Positions 7,516 to 14,917 of a stretch of DNA of 64,000 nt are shown here, in pieces (the stretch's first letter is position 1; every line of letters starts with the position of its first letter). The position numbers were made by a program, and so were the translations under genes. The DNA comes from a virus, in IMG/VR virus record IMGVR_UViG_3300018424_000006, positions 155,820 through 219,819 of that record. One strand, 5' to 3'. The notes under the pieces were generated by a model, which worked only from the letters and a program-made list of their open reading frames with translations, made no database searches and was not told where the DNA came from.

Positions 7516-7941
7516 TTAGGAACAATATTGATAGTTCCGTGCCTTTTATGGTGGGCAATAAGACTAACAGTAAAGAGACTCCTGTTAACTGGTCCTCGTT
7601 TTCCCGGGTTACACTGACCGTTAGTCTTCTCCAAATTTACGTCTTCTTGTCGGATCTGCTGGGTGTCCGACATTTAGGTTGGAAAGGTATGAAGGCCGCT
7701 ATAAGCTTTAGCGTTTTTTTGCGGCTTCTCCCACTCGTGCTGCTTTGTTACTTACGCTCGTTATTGGCAACGTCCTTTTGGTTGGTTCGTCGTGCCAGAA
7801 TAAGCTATTCCGGATATTTTTCTAATGGGTTTATATCCGTGCGACTCACAGCGGCCTTTATACCGATCCTTCTCCACTTCTCCCTTACCCGCACAGACTT
7901 TGTCCTCACTGCAGTCTTCGGATTGCAGTGGGGCGTTTTCT
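7516..7941 (+). ncRNA. Candidate structured noncoding RNA
   Basis: A stretch of about 430 bases between two plus-strand genes with no credible reading frame, GC-richer by eye than its surroundings, and dense in perfect hairpins: 7560-7568 with 7620-7628 (9 bp, AAGACTAAC/GTTAGTCTT, itself enclosing a GGTC/GACC pairing), 7648-7654 with 7666-7672 (7 bp), 7798-7802 with 7806-7810 (5 bp), 7811-7817 with 7833-7839 (7 bp) and 7904-7913 with 7924-7933 (10 bp with one G-U). A CGCTA/TAGCG hairpin followed by seven T lies in the middle (7698-7720). Size and ornate folding recall large phage RNAs such as GOLLD and ROOL, but I see no sequence match to either. Strand is assumed from the flanking genes. Confidence 0.5.
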
Positions 7942-8007
7942 GCCGTTAAAAAAAAATAAAGAGGCTCCTGAGTTATTGTAATCAACCCAGCCAAGAGAAA
8001 AACTTCG

Positions 8008-8994
8008 ATGTTAAAATTACATAAACTCCCCTACTCTCGATTTCAAGAACTTGTCGATGAAGATATCTTCCCTGCCGCTATCGGTGATGAGCTACTTGCT
8101 TTCCAAATCCAGAAGAAAGAAGGTAACTTGTTTATCGCTTATTTCGATATGGATAAATTCGGTACCGTTAATACTGAAACTAACGTTACCTATCGTGAGT
8201 TACAACTACCGGTAGAAGTTGAAACTATCGGTAGATTGCGCCTAGAATGTAGTAATGCATTCGCGGTCCCAGTAACATATAAAGACCCCCAAACTAAAAA
8301 GATCGTCAATCAGCTACTGCATGTCAAAGATTATCTGCCGGGTCAAGAAACTCTAATCACTTTTGATAATCTTAATCTGACAGATCACTATGAGCTTGAG
8401 ATTAATGAGAAAAGTTTTAAGGTAACTCCGGCAACTGGTACTGTACTGAAGATTTCAGATTCCGATAAACTTGGTGAAATTTGTGATAGTGCTGTTGAAG
8501 CGATCAATAAAAACCCTGAAATCCATCTACAGTTTGCTTTTGAATTGCAGATGCCGTTCAGTATTCTAGGCGGTATTGATAATCTGTTCTTCGCATATAT
8601 GGATTTAGCAAAAGGACATCGCACGGCATTTGTAATCGATAGAAATACTGGCGAAGCTAAGTTGTTGTCTCAGTTATTTGCACCTCTTAATCTAGAACGC
8701 AAGTCAATAGCGATTTGCGGACATAACTCCGACGGCTTCTTTGTGCTCTTCGGCCATCAAGATGGCGAGCGTAGTGGTTCGATTATGTTCGTTACTTATG
8801 ACGAACTACGTAACTGGAAGATCACAGATGGCTCTTTAACTACTGAAGCGATTGTGTTCCGAGACGAAATCTATCTTCTTGGTGAAGATGGTTACTTCAT
8901 TAATGATGCCACTGGTGATATCGTTGGTCGTCTTAATGAAGACGAACTACTTGTTGCAGTATCTCCAAATCTACCTTTCATTTTGATTGGTTAA
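8008..8994 (+). CDS. Phage protein of unknown function
   Basis: 328 residues, all-beta in appearance, with repeated short strands and DG/GD turns (DMDKFGTV, EDGYFINDATGDIVGRL). The C-terminal half reads like successive beta-propeller-type blades: phrases such as FFAYMDLAKGHRTAFVI, FFVLFGHQDGERSGSIMFV and IYLLGEDGYFI recur at regular spacing. No signal peptide or catalytic motif is visible. It follows the structured noncoding region and is closed by a bidirectional terminator at 9008-9039. A repeat-built binding protein is a structural guess; the function is unknown. Confidence 0.75.
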   Translation: MLKLHKLPYSRFQELVDEDIFPAAIGDELLAFQIQKKEGNLFIAYFDMDKFGTVNTETNVTYRELQLPVEVETIGRLRLECSNAFAVPVTYKDPQTKKIVNQLLHVKDYLPGQETLITFDNLNLTDHYELEINEKSFKVTPATGTVLKISDSDKLGEICDSAVEAINKNPEIHLQFAFELQMPFSILGGIDNLFFAYMDLAKGHRTAFVIDRNTGEAKLLSQLFAPLNLERKSIAICGHNSDGFFVLFGHQDGERSGSIMFVTYDELRNWKITDGSLTTEAIVFRDEIYLLGEDGYFINDATGDIVGRLNEDELLVAVSPNLPFILIG

Positions 8995-9007
8995 AAAAGA
9001 AAAAAAG

Positions 9008-9039
9008 ACTACTCCCTAGGCTAATGCCTAGGGAGTAGT
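9008..9039. terminator. Bidirectional terminator between convergent genes
   Basis: A perfect 14-bp stem (ACTACTCCCTAGGC / GCCTAGGGAGTAGT) with a TAAT loop and an A-run on its left, between convergent genes ending at 8994 and 9049. The stem and loop are nearly the same as those at 15805-15832 and 48151-48184. Confidence 0.9.
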
Positions 9040-9048
9040 TAGTCTGCC

Positions 9049-9459
9049 TTAAAGAGTAGATTCTGGGAATATCTTCTTTATGGTAATGTTGACTAGTGGA
9101 ATCACATCTAGGTATGGAACTAAGATATCTAGGACCGCTTGACGATCGTAGTTATCCACCCACCTACTATCTAGAGTTAGGAAACCAGCATTGCGTACTT
9201 TATCTCGAGCAGGATGAGAATACGTTATCACTGTTTGGAATAGGATATCGTAGTAATAGTTCTCGGCATACTTGATAGCAGCTTCTGCGATCTCTTCTGG
9301 ATTGAAATTCTCGCCTACACGACCACTAAATAGAAGATAGCCAAAATGATCCTTGGCGACCCTATGGGCTCCGTACAGAGCCATTGTTTCCGACCGGTCA
9401 ATGAAGTTATGTACTTCATCGATAAGTGCTAGCGAAAGGGGCAAAGTTTCATATTGCAT
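9049..9459 (-). CDS. Small phage protein of unknown function
   Basis: 136 residues. The ATG at 9459 is chosen because AAGGAG lies seven bases upstream of it; an ATG at 9480 in the same frame lacks a ribosome binding site. The protein is helical with a Tyr-rich middle (AIKYAENYYYDILFQTV). It is downstream of the gene at 9471-10439 in the same transcript, which is driven by the early-type promoter at 10508. Function unknown. Confidence 0.75.
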   Translation of the reverse strand: MQYETLPLSLALIDEVHNFIDRSETMALYGAHRVAKDHFGYLLFSGRVGENFNPEEIAEAAIKYAENYYYDILFQTVITYSHPARDKVRNAGFLTLDSRWVDNYDRQAVLDILVPYLDVIPLVNITIKKIFPESTL

Positions 9460-9470
9460 ATCCAATCTCC

Positions 9471-10439
9471 TTATTGACATTCTGCTAAACTCGAAAAATA
9501 ATCTTCCAGCATTTTACGTACAAATTCTTTGCACTCGCTGCGACTATTATATTTCTTAAAGTTTTCCAGTCTTTTCCAAGGACTTCTACGATCCACTGCC
9601 ATATAAAAGTTTCCAATTCGAATGGAAGGAACACCTTCTCTAGAAGTACCTAGAGAAATAACTCCCGTTCCAGTATGGTTTTCTTCTATGGCCGGATAGT
9701 AGACATCGACAAATGGACCATTATACCCCCTATGATAGAGAACTCCATAGCTATCTTGCTTCTGACTAATCTCTATAATCCTTGGGAATAAAGAGTATAT
9801 AGTCTCCACTGCCTTTTCTTGCTCAGCATTTAAAGCCAGAGTAATAAAAGACCGTTTGACAGTTTCCTTGCCTCGATTAAGGCTAATATACATAGGAGAA
9901 TATTTAGTACGTAGGTTGTACGTTTTATCGAAACAAAAGAACTGACGTTCAAGAATGAGCCTGGCTCGTTGAAATAAAACAAGAAGTGCTACATCCTCGA
10001 AACTTACATTTAAGTTACTAAGATATAACTTAGTAGTTACGCTAAGCCCAAAGAAATCTTTGTCAGGCTCAGGCCTGCTTGGCTTTAGTAGTTTATGCAT
10101 CGATTCAGCTAGCATCTCTTTCTGTTCACATTCCACGTCTTTTTCAAAACGCCCGTGACGAAAGTAATCATAGATGTTTTTATAGATCGGAAAATACTTT
10201 CTAAGTGCAAGTATTTTTTTAATTTTCTCTTGGTCTTCTCCGCCATGTCGTAGAGTATTTCCTGAGTCGCTATACATCCACCACCAGTCGTAATGGTCAA
10301 GTAGTAAGAAAAAATCTTCTGGGGTATAGTCCTCTGGATTAACCAGCGTTCTTTTTCGTATCATCAAATCCCCAATTAATTTACCGTGCTCTTGGGTATC
10401 CTTTATAAACTGCTTTTCTTCTGTTGTTAAAAATCGCAT
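9471..10439 (-). CDS. Phage protein of unknown function, early operon
   Basis: 322 residues with an AAAGGAGAG Shine-Dalgarno. Mixed alpha/beta and rich in charged and aromatic residues, with no cysteine-pair or NTP-binding motif visible. It lies 69 bases downstream of a TATATTAC-type promoter, which places it with the early genes. No family is recognised from the sequence. Confidence 0.75.
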   Translation of the reverse strand: MRFLTTEEKQFIKDTQEHGKLIGDLMIRKRTLVNPEDYTPEDFFLLLDHYDWWWMYSDSGNTLRHGGEDQEKIKKILALRKYFPIYKNIYDYFRHGRFEKDVECEQKEMLAESMHKLLKPSRPEPDKDFFGLSVTTKLYLSNLNVSFEDVALLVLFQRARLILERQFFCFDKTYNLRTKYSPMYISLNRGKETVKRSFITLALNAEQEKAVETIYSLFPRIIEISQKQDSYGVLYHRGYNGPFVDVYYPAIEENHTGTGVISLGTSREGVPSIRIGNFYMAVDRRSPWKRLENFKKYNSRSECKEFVRKMLEDYFSSLAECQ

Positions 10440-10507
10440 TTGTGTTGCTCTCCTTTAAATGGATTATTTTATAGGAGACTTAGATTATATATCACAGCCT
10501 CACTTAA

Positions 10508-10536
10508 GTAATATAGAATTCAAATATTCTAAAAAT
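10508..10536 (-). promoter_or_regulatory. Early-type phage promoter
   Basis: Minus-strand core TATATTAC (complement at 10508-10515) preceded by TTTGAATTC. It lies 69 bases before the gene at 9471-10439. The leader just downstream contains GTGAGGCTGT, also found after the site at 52045. Confidence 0.75.
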
Positions 10537-10600
10537 ACATATCCTACTTAGCGTATGAAGTAGTAACCAACCAAATTAAAAAAACCTACGGAGAAGGAAA

Positions 10601-11098
10601 ATGATTACATATGTTGAAGGCGATGTCTTCGATAAGAAACTCCTTAAAGAAAATGACTTCTTTTTACATCTAGCCAATTGCCATAAAACAATGGGTGCGG
10701 GTGTAGCTCTGGGAGTGAAGCATTTTATGCCGGAGCTATATCAGGCTGACCTAAATGATTCTCGAACCCCAAAACAGAGGCTGGGTTCTTATAGTACCGC
10801 CAGCGTTACTCTGACTGAAAGTATCCCTAGTATGAGAATTCCTGCCGAAAAAATAACGGGTGTCAATATTTATGGCCAGTTTTATTACGGTAGAGAACAA
10901 ACCTACGTACGGTATAAAGACTTAGAGGCAGCACTTTTAGCTTTCCATAAATCTTTCGAGTTGAAAGAAACCTCTAGAATCATCATGCCTATGATGGGTT
11001 CCGGTCTAGCTGGCGGTAGTTGGAAACGTGTTGAAGAAATCATCGGACGCACTTTCCCATTGCAAAAAGTAACAGTAGTTATTAAGAAGGATCAGTAA
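10601..11098 (+). CDS. Macrodomain (ADP-ribose binding) protein
   Basis: 165 residues that fit a single macrodomain: an opening beta strand with an acidic residue (ITYVEGDVF, 2-10), the substrate loop HLANCHKTMGAGVAL (23-37, equivalent to the usual N...MGxGxA), and the second phosphate loop MPMMGSGLAGGSW (129-141), where families have P.IGcGLaGg.W. The fold binds ADP-ribose and many members hydrolyse ADP-ribosyl groups or ADP-ribose-1''-phosphate. This form is closest by motif to the Poa1/TARG1/DarG-like group. In a phage it could recycle ADP-ribose or reverse host ADP-ribosylation defences; that role is inferred. It heads a three-gene plus-strand unit. Confidence 0.88.
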   Translation: MITYVEGDVFDKKLLKENDFFLHLANCHKTMGAGVALGVKHFMPELYQADLNDSRTPKQRLGSYSTASVTLTESIPSMRIPAEKITGVNIYGQFYYGREQTYVRYKDLEAALLAFHKSFELKETSRIIMPMMGSGLAGGSWKRVEEIIGRTFPLQKVTVVIKKDQ

Positions 11099-11382
11099 TG
11101 GAAAACATGACTCAGTCCCCTAACTGGGATCTACCTACGTCTTTAGCGGAATTAATTGAATACAATGAAGATTGCCTTCTTTCCGAAAAGCCGGACCGCA
11201 TGGCAATTCTTCTATCTGACCCTAATGACCCGGGTAAATTGGTTATATTGGAATATGGTGATGATGGCTGGCAGAACCGTCCGGGTTCTCGTGAGTGGGT
11301 TTGTGACATGCCTATCCTGGATCTTCAGGAAGGTATTAACGCCGTACTAGAACGTCATACTTTCGATAATGAAAAAGGATAG
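11098..11382 (+). CDS. Small phage protein downstream of the macrodomain gene
   Basis: 94 residues starting at an ATG that overlaps the macrodomain stop codon (TAATG), so translation is probably coupled. Acidic, with Trp residues and a short strand pattern (RMAILLSDPNDPGKLVILEY). No recognised domain. Its position suggests a partner of the macrodomain protein, but nothing in the sequence shows an interaction. Confidence 0.7.
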   Translation: MENMTQSPNWDLPTSLAELIEYNEDCLLSEKPDRMAILLSDPNDPGKLVILEYGDDGWQNRPGSREWVCDMPILDLQEGINAVLERHTFDNEKG

Positions 11383-12118
11383 ATTTGGGATAGAGCAGTA
11401 TCCCGATGAAATTGCTTACCAATCAGTGCCTTGTCCCGGACACGAGGCCTATCTGAGGGAAATGTATATGCCCAGTTATAAATCTAACGTAGTTATAGAA
11501 CGAGCCGCTATTTCAGCTAGACAAACTGGCAAGACTTTAGCTAATAAGTATGCGTTTGATATTCTGGCAGAACGTTTACGAGATAGTCATGGGGATAACT
11601 TTTCTTTTAGTTCGATAAGTCCTTTTGGGACTGCTTCACATATTTCCGAACTCTATCCTCGGATTAACTTAGACTATATGTATGAAAACAGTGCGGCTAT
11701 TCGTAACCATATATCTAATGCTAGGTTCTCTTTGAAGATGTTTAAAAACTCTTCAGTATTTCAGACGATGTTGAAGTGTTGGCTACGCTATACTATCGAT
11801 ATGAATCGCTTTGTCGATTCTCTTATAGCTAAAGAGGAGGTAAGCCGGTATAATGAAAGTCTTTCTCCGATAGGAAACTTCATTAACCAAGCTAAGGCTA
11901 AGTTCGGATTTAGGGATGACTATTATACCCCTATTAACGTAGGTACACTTTCCAGCTATGATGAATCCAAATACGAATTTGTCTATGGCATACCACAACC
12001 TAGAAATACTTTCCCGTTCGAGATTTTTGATTACTATTTAGATAACCGTAATACTGGTCTTGATACTCTGAATGTCTTTTCGGAAGAGTTCTATTGGTTA
12101 ATTATCTACCCTAGCTAA
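11369..12118 (+). CDS. Phage protein of unknown function
   Basis: 249 residues beginning 14 bases inside the end of the previous gene, third in the macrodomain unit. Rich in Tyr, Phe, Asn and Ser. The phrase AISARQTGKTLANKYAF resembles a nucleotide-binding loop (xxxQTGKT), but the GxxxxGK[ST] spacing is not met and no Walker B is evident, so I do not call an ATPase. Closed by the terminator at 12130-12163. Function unknown. Confidence 0.7.
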   Translation: MKKDRFGIEQYPDEIAYQSVPCPGHEAYLREMYMPSYKSNVVIERAAISARQTGKTLANKYAFDILAERLRDSHGDNFSFSSISPFGTASHISELYPRINLDYMYENSAAIRNHISNARFSLKMFKNSSVFQTMLKCWLRYTIDMNRFVDSLIAKEEVSRYNESLSPIGNFINQAKAKFGFRDDYYTPINVGTLSSYDESKYEFVYGIPQPRNTFPFEIFDYYLDNRNTGLDTLNVFSEEFYWLIIYPS

Positions 12119-12129
12119 AAAAAGAAAAA

Positions 12130-12163
12130 GCTATACACCAGAGCTAGTGCTCTGGTGTATAGC
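12130..12163. terminator. Bidirectional terminator between convergent genes
   Basis: A perfect 15-bp stem (GCTATACACCAGAGC / GCTCTGGTGTATAGC) with a TAGT loop, between convergent genes ending at 12118 and 12206, with A-rich sequence on the left flank. Confidence 0.9.
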
Positions 12164-12205
12164 TTGATCTGCGTTTAGGTAAACGTACAGGAACTACCTC
12201 GTCAG

Positions 12206-12661
12206 CTAACCTACTTTTTTCATTTGAATGACGTTGTCATATTTGCCCATGACTTTACAACCTTTAAAGTGAAGATCCTTTTCAAAGTTAAAGCAAGCTA
12301 CTCGAGCTAGATTGTTTTCAATCAAGTTCTTAAGTAACTTAACGTTATCAGGATCTTCAATGGGGTTAGTATTGAACAATTCAAACATATGCTTTTGTAT
12401 TTCAACAACAAGATAGGTGTTATCTACATCTTCTTTGTACATTCCAAATTGCACTCGAAACTCTTGACACTTTTTAACATAAAGACCTAGCTCATCTAGA
12501 CGAGGTTTAGTCATTAAGTTAAGCGCATCCAAACGAACTGCGTCTTCAATGTCTTCCGTAAATGCTCGTACAGAATATTGAAGGTTAAGATCACGACGCG
12601 GAATGTTTTCCCCAAGTACTTTTAATTTGGAGAGTACAAACTCCTTTATTTCTTTGTTCAT
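12206..12661 (-). CDS. Phage protein of unknown function
   Basis: 151 residues from an ATG at 12661 that overlaps the stop of the tiny upstream zinc-ribbon gene (ATGA). A GTG at 12676 in the same frame is the alternative. The product is helical and charged (MNKEIKEFVLSKLKVLGENI), with cysteines only in the C-terminal quarter. It belongs to the early-type operon driven from 13019. Function unknown. Confidence 0.7.
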   Translation of the reverse strand: MNKEIKEFVLSKLKVLGENIPRRDLNLQYSVRAFTEDIEDAVRLDALNLMTKPRLDELGLYVKKCQEFRVQFGMYKEDVDNTYLVVEIQKHMFELFNTNPIEDPDNVKLLKNLIENNLARVACFNFEKDLHFKGCKVMGKYDNVIQMKKVG

Positions 12662-12807
12662 TGCTCGTCTACCCACTTAGGGTCGTTATAGCACGAAGAA
12701 CAGTGATCCTGATATTCACGATTACCGTCTTCGTCTACTCCAGTTAAAACGATCTGTGCTCCGCAGCAGTCAGAAACTTTATCGTCCATATCTGTAGTTG
12801 TTTGCAT
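12658..12807 (-). CDS. Tiny zinc-ribbon protein
   Basis: 49 residues: MQTTTDMDDKVSDCCGAQIV..., with a CC pair at residues 14-15 and an HCSSCYNDPKW motif in the C-terminal half. The spacing of two Cys groups around a short beta hairpin is that of a small zinc ribbon. The start has AGGAGAAATAAAAAA upstream, and the stop overlaps the next gene (ATGA). It is a paralogue of the gene immediately upstream (12812-12985), which has the same CC...DHCSKC layout. Probably a small regulator or accessory protein; the target is unknown. Confidence 0.7.
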   Translation of the reverse strand: MQTTTDMDDKVSDCCGAQIVLTGVDEDGNREYQDHCSSCYNDPKWVDEQ

Positions 12808-12811
12808 TTTT

Positions 12812-12985
12812 TTATTTCTCCTCTCTACCAGATTTATTGTCCGTCACTCTAACCGGCCTCATATCCCAACTACATTTACTGCAGTGATCAGAATAGTAAT
12901 GCCAGCCATTTTTAAATTTGCCGTAATAATCAACAGGCACATTGCAGCAGGGAGAAATAAAATCACCCTTCTTCTTAGTCCTCAT
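12812..12985 (-). CDS. Tiny zinc-ribbon protein, paralogue of its neighbour
   Basis: 57 residues: MRTKKKGDFISPCCNVPVDY..., with CC at residues 13-14 and SDHCSKCSWDMRPV later, matching the neighbouring tiny protein (GAQIV... DHCSSCYNDPKW). The N-terminus is strongly basic. The ATG at 12985 is 34 bases downstream of the early-type promoter core at 13019, making it the first gene of the operon. Small zinc ribbons like this occur in many large phages; the function is not known. Confidence 0.7.
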   Translation of the reverse strand: MRTKKKGDFISPCCNVPVDYYGKFKNGWHYYSDHCSKCSWDMRPVRVTDNKSGREEK

Positions 12986-13018
12986 CTAGCAACCCTTTTA
13001 TTATCTCATGTCAATATA

Positions 13019-13046
13019 GTAATATAGAATTGAAATGTTTTCCACA
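13019..13046 (-). promoter_or_regulatory. Early-type phage promoter
   Basis: Minus-strand core TATATTAC (complement at 13019-13026) preceded by ATTTCAATTC. It is 34 bases before the tiny zinc-ribbon gene at 12812-12985. The downstream leader CATGAGATAATAAAA is the same 15 bases as in the phuZ leader. Confidence 0.78.
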
Positions 13047-13056
13047 ACGGCAAAAA

Positions 13057-13085
13057 ACTCCATGCCCCAACTACGGACATGGAGT
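13057..13085 (-). terminator. Terminator after the 405-residue gene
   Basis: An 8-bp stem (ACTCCATG / CATGGAGT) with a 13-base loop, followed on the minus strand by TTTTTTGCC. It lies just past the stop of the gene at 13094-14311 and just before the next early-type promoter. Confidence 0.75.
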
Positions 13086-13093
13086 GAAAGGCC

Positions 13094-14311
13094 TTAGCCG
13101 TTATAGTAACGGATACTAAGAATACGTAAAGAAATGTAAACTAAGACAGCTACTTTAGTTGCAGATAGAGTTGCTTCATGGCGAGCGCTTATAGAACGCT
13201 TCACAATGTCCTCTACCTTCTCTTTTATGTCTAGCACTGCTTTGTTATTAGTTCGATGCGATCGGAAGCCTGAGCGCAATCTAGAGACGATCTCGGGGAT
13301 GTTCTTTTCATCTATCTCAGAACTTTTCATGAACTGGTGAATATAGACTACTAGAGCCCCTACTTCTTTAGTGATATCGAATCGCTTCTTACCGTCAATG
13401 TTATCTGAGATAAAGTCTAGAGCTTTAACTAGATTACTCTCAGTAGCAGATTCTACTAAGTTAAGAGTTGCTTGAATTAACTCTTCCTTAATGAAGTCAT
13501 TTCGATACTGAAGAATGTCATGCATCTTCTTGGCATTATCTTCGATATTGTTAGTAAACTCACGAAGTACTTGCTCGCCTTCTAGGTTTGTAATGAAAGC
13601 TTGCTGACTAAGAATACGAGCTTCTGAATCTCGTAATTCATAGAAGGTACTAGTCAGCTTATTATAGCTCTTACGAACCCTATCCTGAACATCATTTACT
13701 AAAGCAACTTGCTCTTCGTTATCATCCATCTTATTTAAAGCTTTTTGATGGATACTCTTCTTACTCAAGAAGCCGTCTGTACGATATTCAATTAATGCTT
13801 TCCAATTACCAGTCAGCTTAAGTAGGCTCTTTCTGCTAAGCTGTTCATATACTGCCTGTGCCAATGCTTCATCTGCACGATATGGAAAACGCTTAGCGTC
13901 CACACTGGTTAGGAATTTAATCTGCAGCATGTTCATTGCTGCATGAGCACCCATCTCCTTATATTTGGAAGGAAGATCTGCTGTAAGGCATTTATGAATA
14001 ATCCAAGTAAAGATATAGTTTACTGGGTTACCAGAAACCGCAAACTCTTTGTTGATCTCTGGTAGTTCGTGTAATTCTTCTTTGAAAGATTCTATATCTA
14101 GAACCTCGGCTACATCTTCGACCCAGTAGTCACGATCTTCAGACTTAAAGCGGATAGGATAAACTCCTATTAAGTTTCCGCCAAAGAACTGGATATGGTC
14201 ATCGTTCTTATGAATAAAGTTATTATAACCGCGAACGATCATTTCCATCTTAGCGCGGTCAAATTTTGCCTCGCTATATTTTTCAATTAAATCTTTGATT
14301 GTTTTCTTCAT
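13094..14311 (-). CDS. Phage protein of unknown function, helical
   Basis: 405 residues, largely alpha-helical with heptad-like stretches in the middle (residues about 185-330) and a hydrophobic C-terminal segment TKVAVLVYISLRILSI. There is no recognised NTP-binding or nuclease motif. It overlaps the preceding gene by 29 bases and the two probably form a unit. Function unknown; a structural or scaffold-like role is possible but unproven. Confidence 0.75.
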   Translation of the reverse strand: MKKTIKDLIEKYSEAKFDRAKMEMIVRGYNNFIHKNDDHIQFFGGNLIGVYPIRFKSEDRDYWVEDVAEVLDIESFKEELHELPEINKEFAVSGNPVNYIFTWIIHKCLTADLPSKYKEMGAHAAMNMLQIKFLTSVDAKRFPYRADEALAQAVYEQLSRKSLLKLTGNWKALIEYRTDGFLSKKSIHQKALNKMDDNEEQVALVNDVQDRVRKSYNKLTSTFYELRDSEARILSQQAFITNLEGEQVLREFTNNIEDNAKKMHDILQYRNDFIKEELIQATLNLVESATESNLVKALDFISDNIDGKKRFDITKEVGALVVYIHQFMKSSEIDEKNIPEIVSRLRSGFRSHRTNNKAVLDIKEKVEDIVKRSISARHEATLSATKVAVLVYISLRILSIRYYNG

Positions 14312-14759
14312 CGTAAATACTCAGTTTGCCATGGAAGGCTTCTCGGAAGTCTGGATGTTTCTTTGCTAATAACTTAGCATATTTAACAGAGTACGAAATG
14401 CGGTCTACATCTCGCTGTAACCCTACGGAGTCAGTACCAATATCAACAAGCTTTTCATGTACCTTATCTTTACTAGGAACTGTCTCTTCTATGGTAGTAT
14501 CAATAAAGTCAGCGATCATTGCAACGGAACGCATAAAGACTTTACCCGCATACTTATTCAGATACTTAGTATCCTTATAGGAGCTATGGTCGGTCAAGAA
14601 AAAATGTAGGAATTGATCCTTCGTTTTCAAGTCCTTCTCGACTATTTTAGTTAGACAGTAATCCATCATATTCCATTCCATCTCGCCGATCGGAAAGAAA
14701 CCCCAGATTATGCTATTTAATTCATGACGTAATTTATCATTCATTTGTGCTTCTAACAT
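14283..14759 (-). CDS. Phage protein of unknown function
   Basis: 158 residues with a GGGGGAG Shine-Dalgarno before the ATG at 14759. Helical, with alternating charged residues. Its 3-prime end overlaps the start of the 405-residue gene by 29 bases, which suggests translational coupling. No TATATTAC promoter is found in the 158-base divergent gap to the gene at 14918. Function unknown. Confidence 0.7.
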   Translation of the reverse strand: MLEAQMNDKLRHELNSIIWGFFPIGEMEWNMMDYCLTKIVEKDLKTKDQFLHFFLTDHSSYKDTKYLNKYAGKVFMRSVAMIADFIDTTIEETVPSKDKVHEKLVDIGTDSVGLQRDVDRISYSVKYAKLLAKKHPDFREAFHGKLSIYDEENNQRFN

Positions 14760-14917
14760 GGCAAGCTCCCCCTTCTTATTTTTGGGCTTACATTTGATTC
14801 GGCAATTTAAAATAAAAAGGTAGGATTATATACATAATCGAAAAGTAGCCTATAAAATTTCAGTGTCGTTTTTACAGAGCTGCTTTGTTGTCAAAAACTT
14901 TCTAAAGGAAAAAAGAG

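Noticed and set aside
7560-7628. tRNA-like element (long outer stem of about tRNA size)
   Set aside because: The stem is 9 bp, no TTC-type T loop or anticodon arm is in place, and no CCA or discriminator arrangement is seen.
7539-7949. 136-codon plus-strand frame across the structured region
   Set aside because: Translation is low-complexity Leu/Ser/Phe/Arg without a ribosome binding site, and the DNA is dominated by hairpins; the reverse-strand frame 7761-7994 is equally poor.
11450-11580. Walker A-like ARQTGKT in the 249-residue protein
   Set aside because: The glycine spacing of GxxxxGK[ST] is not satisfied and no Walker B follows.
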